Positions 59,752 to 64,000 of a stretch of 64,000 bases of DNA are shown here, in pieces. Both the position numbers and the translations under genes were made by a program. This DNA comes from JABCYV01 sp963696025. GTDB lineage: Bacteria; Acidobacteriota; Terriglobia; Terriglobales; Acidobacteriaceae. How positions within the stretch are numbered: the first letter of the stretch is position 1; every line of letters begins with the position of its first letter. The stretch lies in NCBI GenBank assembly GCA_963696025.1, contig CAVOII010000006.1, positions 1 to 64,000 of the forward strand, given 5' to 3'. The notes below the pieces were generated by a model. That model did not search any database. It worked only from the letters and a program-made list of their open reading frames with translations, and had not been told where the DNA came from.

Positions 59752-61218
59752 TTACTTGATCGGGACCAGTTTCTCCACCAACTCCGAGTAGTCTTTCTTC
59801 TCCAGCCCGTGGACTTGCTTGTTGTACTCATCCACTTTGCTGGAATAGTTCATGGAGCAGAATTTAGGGCCGCACATGGAGCAGAAAGCGGCTTCTTTGT
59901 AGTAATCCTCCGGCAGAGTTTCGTCATGCATCGCGCGCGCCGTTTCGGGGTCAAGCGATAGGGCGAACTGCTTCTCCCAATCGAACTTGTAGCGGGCATA
60001 GCTAAGGGCGTCATCGCGGTCCTGTGCGCCAGGACGATGCCGTGCGACATCAGCCGCGTGCGCGGCAATCTTGTAGGCAATGATTCCGTCCTTCACGTCT
60101 TTTTCGTTGGGTAGGCCTAGATGCTCCTTAGGCGTGACGTAGCACAGCATGGCCGCGCCGTGCCAGCCGATCATGGCCGCGCCGATGGCCGAAGTGATGT
60201 GGTCATAGCCAGGAGCGATGTCGGTGACCAGCGGTCCCAGAGTGTAGAAGGGAGCCTCGTAGCAGAGCTCTTTTTCCTTGTCCACCTGCTCTTTGATCTT
60301 GTCGAGCGGGACATGACCGGGGCCTTCAATCATCACCTGAACGTCGAAGTCCCAAGCCTTCTTAGTCAGTTCGCCAAGGGTTTTCAGTTCGGCAAACTGG
60401 GCTTGATCGCTGGCGTCAGCGACGCAGCCGGGACGCAAACCATCGCCCAATGAAAACGAAACATCGTGCTTGGCAAAAATCTTGCAGATATCGTCAAAAC
60501 GCTCATAGAGAAAATTCTGTTTGTGATGATGGGCCATCCACTGTGCCAGGATTGCTCCGCCGCGGCTCACAATTCCCGTAATCCGTTTGGAAATCATCGG
60601 CAAGTACTGGATCAGCACCCCGGCATGGATGGTCATGTAATCCACGCCCTGTTCGGCTTGCTCTTCGATGACCTCCAGCATCACATCAGCGTTTAGATCT
60701 TCGACCCGCTTGACCCGGGAGATAGCTTCATAGATCGGTACGGTACCGATAGGAACGGGCGAGTGCCGCAGAATTGCTTCGCGAATCTCATGTATGTTGC
60801 CGCCGGTGGAAAGATCCATCACCGTGTCCGCGCCGAAATGTACCGAGGTGTGCAGCTTTTTGAGTTCCTCGTCAATGTTCGAGGTGACGGCGGAGTTTCC
60901 GATGTTGGAATTGATCTTGCACAGCGACGCTACGCCGATGCACATCGGTTCCAGTTCAGGATGATTGATGTTGGCGGGGATAATCATGCGGCCACGTGCC
61001 ACTTCGTCTCGAACCAGTTCGGGTGAAAGTTTTTCGCGACGGGCCACGTACTCCATTTCTTCCATGACCACACCCTTCCGGGCATAGTGCATCTGGGAGA
61101 AATTGCCATTGGCATTCTCAGACCGGCGGCCGAGAAGCCATTCAGCGCGTGGTCGGGGAACACCTCGTCCGTTATCTTGCGCACTGCCGTTGCCGGGAGT
61201 GCCGTTCGTGGGAGTCAT
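59752..61218 (-). CDS. thiC: Phosphomethylpyrimidine synthase
   Basis: A radical-SAM enzyme that turns aminoimidazole ribotide into hydroxymethylpyrimidine phosphate, for thiamin. ATG 61218 (MTPTNGTPGNGSAQDN) is chosen, with AAGAGG before it. FSQMHYARKGVVMEEMEYVA, IPANINHPELEPMCIGVASL, TVMDLSTGGNIHEIREAIL and IEGPGHVPLDKIKEQVDKEK are typical. The Fe-S ligands are CSMCGPKFCSM near the C-terminus (CxxCxxxxC). Length is 488, short of the 600 of proteobacterial ThiC because the N-terminal extension is absent, as in many other phyla. No TPP riboswitch is seen upstream. Confidence 0.95.
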   Translation of the reverse strand: MTPTNGTPGNGSAQDNGRGVPRPRAEWLLGRRSENANGNFSQMHYARKGVVMEEMEYVARREKLSPELVRDEVARGRMIIPANINHPELEPMCIGVASLCKINSNIGNSAVTSNIDEELKKLHTSVHFGADTVMDLSTGGNIHEIREAILRHSPVPIGTVPIYEAISRVKRVEDLNADVMLEVIEEQAEQGVDYMTIHAGVLIQYLPMISKRITGIVSRGGAILAQWMAHHHKQNFLYERFDDICKIFAKHDVSFSLGDGLRPGCVADASDQAQFAELKTLGELTKKAWDFDVQVMIEGPGHVPLDKIKEQVDKEKELCYEAPFYTLGPLVTDIAPGYDHITSAIGAAMIGWHGAAMLCYVTPKEHLGLPNEKDVKDGIIAYKIAAHAADVARHRPGAQDRDDALSYARYKFDWEKQFALSLDPETARAMHDETLPEDYYKEAAFCSMCGPKFCSMNYSSKVDEYNKQVHGLEKKDYSELVEKLVPIK

Positions 61219-61291
61219 GCCGATACAAACCTCTTGGGAAGTTTCATTTGAAAAATGATTATACGCCGCAGAGAGGCGGGTGAGGCTTGAA

Positions 61292-61900
61292 TCAGGGCGC
61301 GTAGGTTCGTAAACCCGGCGCTGCTTGGCAGATCGGATTACTGCATCCCGCCGGCGCTTGCGTCTCAATGTTGCTAACCGCGTTCTTGAAGTGGGGCACT
61401 GCCATCACCGCGGGATATATCCACCACAACTTTCTGATGATTTTGTCTCCCGGCAGCCAGTCATGACGCTTTTTCATTTCGTAAGCCACCAGCACTTCGC
61501 TGGCGAATATTGCTGCGTCCTTCGCGATCAAAGACGGATGCGAAGGAAGGCTGGTTACCCAGGGGGCGCCCGCAGCTTCCTCGTGCTCCAGCACCAGGGT
61601 TCTCGTGGTAAAGCGCATAGCCTCGGCCAGGCCGAGCGCCCCCATGACCGTCACGAACTTCTTGTCGATCACCCTTTGCGCTTGCGGTGTCGCGGGCACG
61701 AAGGCGGGTTGGGCGAAGACGGCTTGAACATGGGTGGGCCGGTTGGAAATCGGCTGCGCAAAGGAGGGTTCGGCGGAGTTCGGCTGAGTGAAGGCTGGCG
61801 GAAACACCAGCGTATAGGGAACCGACGGGTCGGCTTGCGCTTGCGCCATAACATGACCGCCAATCAGGAGCACAAGAATCGTAAACTGGACCACTAGCAA
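61292..61900 (-). CDS. Exported protein of unknown function
   Basis: A 202-residue protein. TTG 61900 is chosen because AAGGAG lies seven bases before it, and it opens a signal peptide (LLVVQFTILVLLIGGHVMAQ). A Pro-rich stretch (about 30-70) follows, then QRVIDKKFVTVMGALGLAEA and TRTLVLEHEEAAGAPWVTSL. The end is KIIRKLWWIYPAVMAVPHFK. Two Cys near the C-terminus (CSNPICQAAP) could form a disulfide. No family is recognised. The frame is open for 99 more residues upstream, but those lack good features. Confidence 0.65.
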   Translation of the reverse strand: MLVVQFTILVLLIGGHVMAQAQADPSVPYTLVFPPAFTQPNSAEPSFAQPISNRPTHVQAVFAQPAFVPATPQAQRVIDKKFVTVMGALGLAEAMRFTTRTLVLEHEEAAGAPWVTSLPSHPSLIAKDAAIFASEVLVAYEMKKRHDWLPGDKIIRKLWWIYPAVMAVPHFKNAVSNIETQAPAGCSNPICQAAPGLRTYAP

Positions 61901-62269
61901 TCGAGAACTCCTTCGCCAGCCTGGTTGTGTTTGGAAAATGAATCTCGCCGCGAGATCATCCGCGGTGAAAAGCGGCGACACACTCGACAAACGAGCAAGC
62001 CCGCATCCAATCGGTTGAGATGTATTCCTCAACGAGATAGGTTGCCATGTCCCGATCTGGGGCAATGTTACGCAGTGCGCTTGTGCAAAAATTTCGCGCG
62101 TGAACCAGAATTTTTTCCTATCGCAGAGTGCAGGTCGGCAACTCCTGTAGGTTGGGAGACAACACCACCACGGGCTTCGTCCCCACGGCTGAAACATCGC
62201 CTAACAGTTTTATCCCTTGTCCGTCTAAACCAGCAGATTTAGTATCGACAGTCCATTCTGAGGTCTTCC
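61901..62269. other. Divergent spacer without recognised structure
   Basis: This 369-base spacer lies between two divergent genes (61900 and 62270). I see no clear -10/-35 pair, no palindrome longer than a few bases and no RNA signature. CTGAGGTCTTCC before ATG 62270 gives the ribosome site of the M13 peptidase. Confidence 0.5.
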
Positions 62270-64000
62270 ATGCGCCTGTTCTCGCTGCTGCTTATTTGTC
62301 GTTTGCTCGTTGTAGCCAGCCTCGCCCAGTCCACTCCCGCCAAGCCAGGACTGGGTTTCAGCATTGACAATATCGATAAAACCATCGATCCCTGCGTGGA
62401 TTTCTATCAGTACGCCTGCGGCAACTGGCTGAAGGCCACGGAGATCCCACCCGATCAGACGCGCTGGCTCAGCTTTGTGGAACTGGATCAGCGGAACGAG
62501 GGAATCATGCGAGGCATTTTGGAGAACGCCTCGGCGAACCGTTTCGATCGCGACGCTATCGATCAGAAGATTGGCGAGTCCTACGGCTCGTGCATGGACG
62601 AGAAGGCAGCTGACGCCAAGGGGCTTGATCCGCTCAAACCTGAGCTTGCCCGCATTGCGAATGTCAAGGATAAGTCTGGGCTGATCGATGTGATCGCGCG
62701 GGTGCACTTGATCGGGCCCAGTCCTCTGTTCGACTTCTATTCCCAGCCGGACCTGCATAACGCCGGCATGGTCATTGCCTACATTGACCAAGGCGGCCTT
62801 ACCCTTCCGGACCGCGATTACTATCTCAAAGACGATCCCAAGATGGCGGAAGCGCGCAAGCATTTTGTGGAGTATGTGACCCAGATGTTCATACTGGCGG
62901 GTCAGGCTCCGCAACAAGGCGCCGATTCCGCACAGACTATTTTGCGGATTGAGACCGTGCTGGCTAGAGCCTCCATGGATCGCACTGCGCGCCGCGAACC
63001 CTAAGAACCGCGATCACAAGATGACCCGGGACCAAGCTGTCAGCCTGGCGCCAAATTTCTATCTGACGCGTTACTTCGCAGCCGTGAACTCGCCCAGCTT
63101 TTCTGAACTGAATGTCAGCAACCCAGAGTTCTTCAAACAGATAAATGGGCTGCTCGATTCCGAGTCGCTGGAGGCGTTGAAAACTTATGTGAGCTGGCAC
63201 CTGCTCGACACTACCGCGCCATGGCTTTCTCAACCATTTGTTGACGCCAACTTCAAGATGCAGCAGGCGTTGACCGGGCAAGCGGAAATCAAGCCGCGTT
63301 GGAAACGCTGCGTAAACGCCACTGACGACGCCTTGGGCGAAGCTTTAGGCCAGCGTTTTGTGGAACTGACTTTCGGCGCGGATGGCAAGCAGCGGATGCT
63401 GAAGATGGTAACGGCGCTGGATTCGCTGGATGACGATATCGGCGGTCTCCCCTGGATGAGCGATGAAACCAAGAAGCAGGCCAAGGTGAAGCTGGAAGCG
63501 ATTGGCAACAAGATCGGCTATCCCGATGTCTGGCGGGATTACAGCACTCACCATTGTTCGCGGTGACCTGGTGGGAAACTTCTGGCGCGCGAATGAATTC
63601 GAATCCCATCGCCAGATCGCGAAGATTGACAAGCCGCTTGATCGCAAAGAGTGGGGTATGACTCCACCGACCGTTAACGTGTACTACAGTCCGCCACGCA
63701 ATGAGATTGTGTTTCCCGCTGGCATTCTCCAACCGCCATTCTTCGATAAGACGATGGACGATGCGGTGAACTTTGGCGGCATCGGCATCGTCATCGGACA
63801 CGAATTGACGCACGGTTTCGATGATCAAGGGCGCAAATACGATCCGCAAGGCAACCTGCAGGATTGGTGGACCCCCGAAGATGGCAAGGAATTTGAAAAG
63901 CGCGCCAGTTGTATCGCTGACGAGTACAGCCATTTCGTGGCCGTGGACGACCTTAAATTAAACGGCCGCTTAACCTTGGGTGAGAACACCGCTGACAACG
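62270..64000 (+). pseudogene. Exported M13 (neprilysin-type) metallopeptidase, two frameshifts, truncated by the window
   Basis: A zinc endopeptidase of the M13 family. ATG 62270 opens a signal peptide (RLFSLLLICRLLVVASLAQS) and the family start IDKTIDPCVDFYQYACGNWL. The frame is lost near 62990 (MDRTARREP-stop; continuation NPKNRDHKMTRDQAV in the next frame). It is lost again near 63540 (GYPDVWRDYS; continuation LTIVRGDLVGNFWRANEFES). The catalytic HExxH reads VIGHELTHGFDDQGRKYDP near 63795-63835. NVYYSPPRNEIVFPAGILQP lies just before it. The second conserved GENTADN starts the final, cut-off part. Both breaks are single-base type. With the frame restored, the protein has all expected blocks. 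Confidence 0.8.

Noticed and set aside
61219..61291. TPP riboswitch upstream of thiC
   Set aside because: The spacer is only 73 bases and has no CTGAGA or ACCTGATC signature.

Overview
The window looks like a chromosomal segment of a soil-type Gram-negative bacterium, most probably an acidobacterium (Koribacter-like). This is inferred from KDO/lipid A genes (kdsA, kdsD), many secreted TPR, beta-propeller and BNR-repeat proteins, an Lhr-type helicase, an ECF42-type sigma factor beside DGPF proteins, and many short GC-rich palindromic repeats. No taxonomic marker such as rRNA is present, so the assignment is moderate. There is one tRNA gene (Ala, GGC). I see no transposase, phage gene or CRISPR array.

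Layout. 1-3.7 kb: a metalloprotease fragment, an acyltransferase, an agmatinase and an amino-acid permease, all interrupted by single-base frameshifts. 3.7-5.4 kb: an intact secreted amidohydrolase. 5.4-11 kb: a minus-strand run of rnc, two tandem signal peptidases, an AsmA-like protein and a small exported protein. 11-16.2 kb: TPR proteins and an ECF sigma/anti-sigma pair. 16.4 kb: tRNA-Ala, followed by a MoaD/ThiS-like carrier, a TfoX-like protein and a BNR-repeat protein. 20.7-24.4 kb: a stress-type cassette of two VOC/PhnB-like and two YciI/DGPF proteins divergent from an ECF42-like sigma factor. 24.5-28.5 kb: ROK sugar kinase, M23 peptidase, and an FHA-GAF-sigma54 activator. 28.9-37.2 kb: the large Lhr helicase, a TPR protein and a class A penicillin-binding protein. 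37.4-46.8 kb: a beta-propeller lipoprotein, proS, kdsD, a K+ channel, kdsA and pyrG, all on the minus strand. 46.9-48.6 kb: a deazaflavin-type reductase, a DUF1990 protein and a membrane protein with an in-frame amber stop. 49-59 kb: two proteins sharing an unusual C-terminal repeat, a PLP decarboxylase, a methyltransferase, a cysteine-less peroxiredoxin, a VapBC-type pair and a PSMA-like M28 peptidase. 59-64 kb: marC (frameshifted), thiC, an exported protein and a frameshifted M13 peptidase that runs off the edge.

The most interesting signal is a set of palindromic elements that lie inside coding genes and keep the reading frame open. One 137-base element adds about 46 residues to kdsD. A 135-base element with 24-base inverted ends adds 45 residues to lhr, and two smaller palindromes also sit inside lhr. 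Related repeats lie between genes. This resembles the Rickettsia palindromic elements in principle. A second signal is a DYVAxDTVVRY-type repeat at the C-terminus of two otherwise unrelated membrane-anchored proteins. A third is that indels are concentrated in the first 3.7 kb and last 5 kb, which suggests assembly errors rather than many independent pseudogenes.
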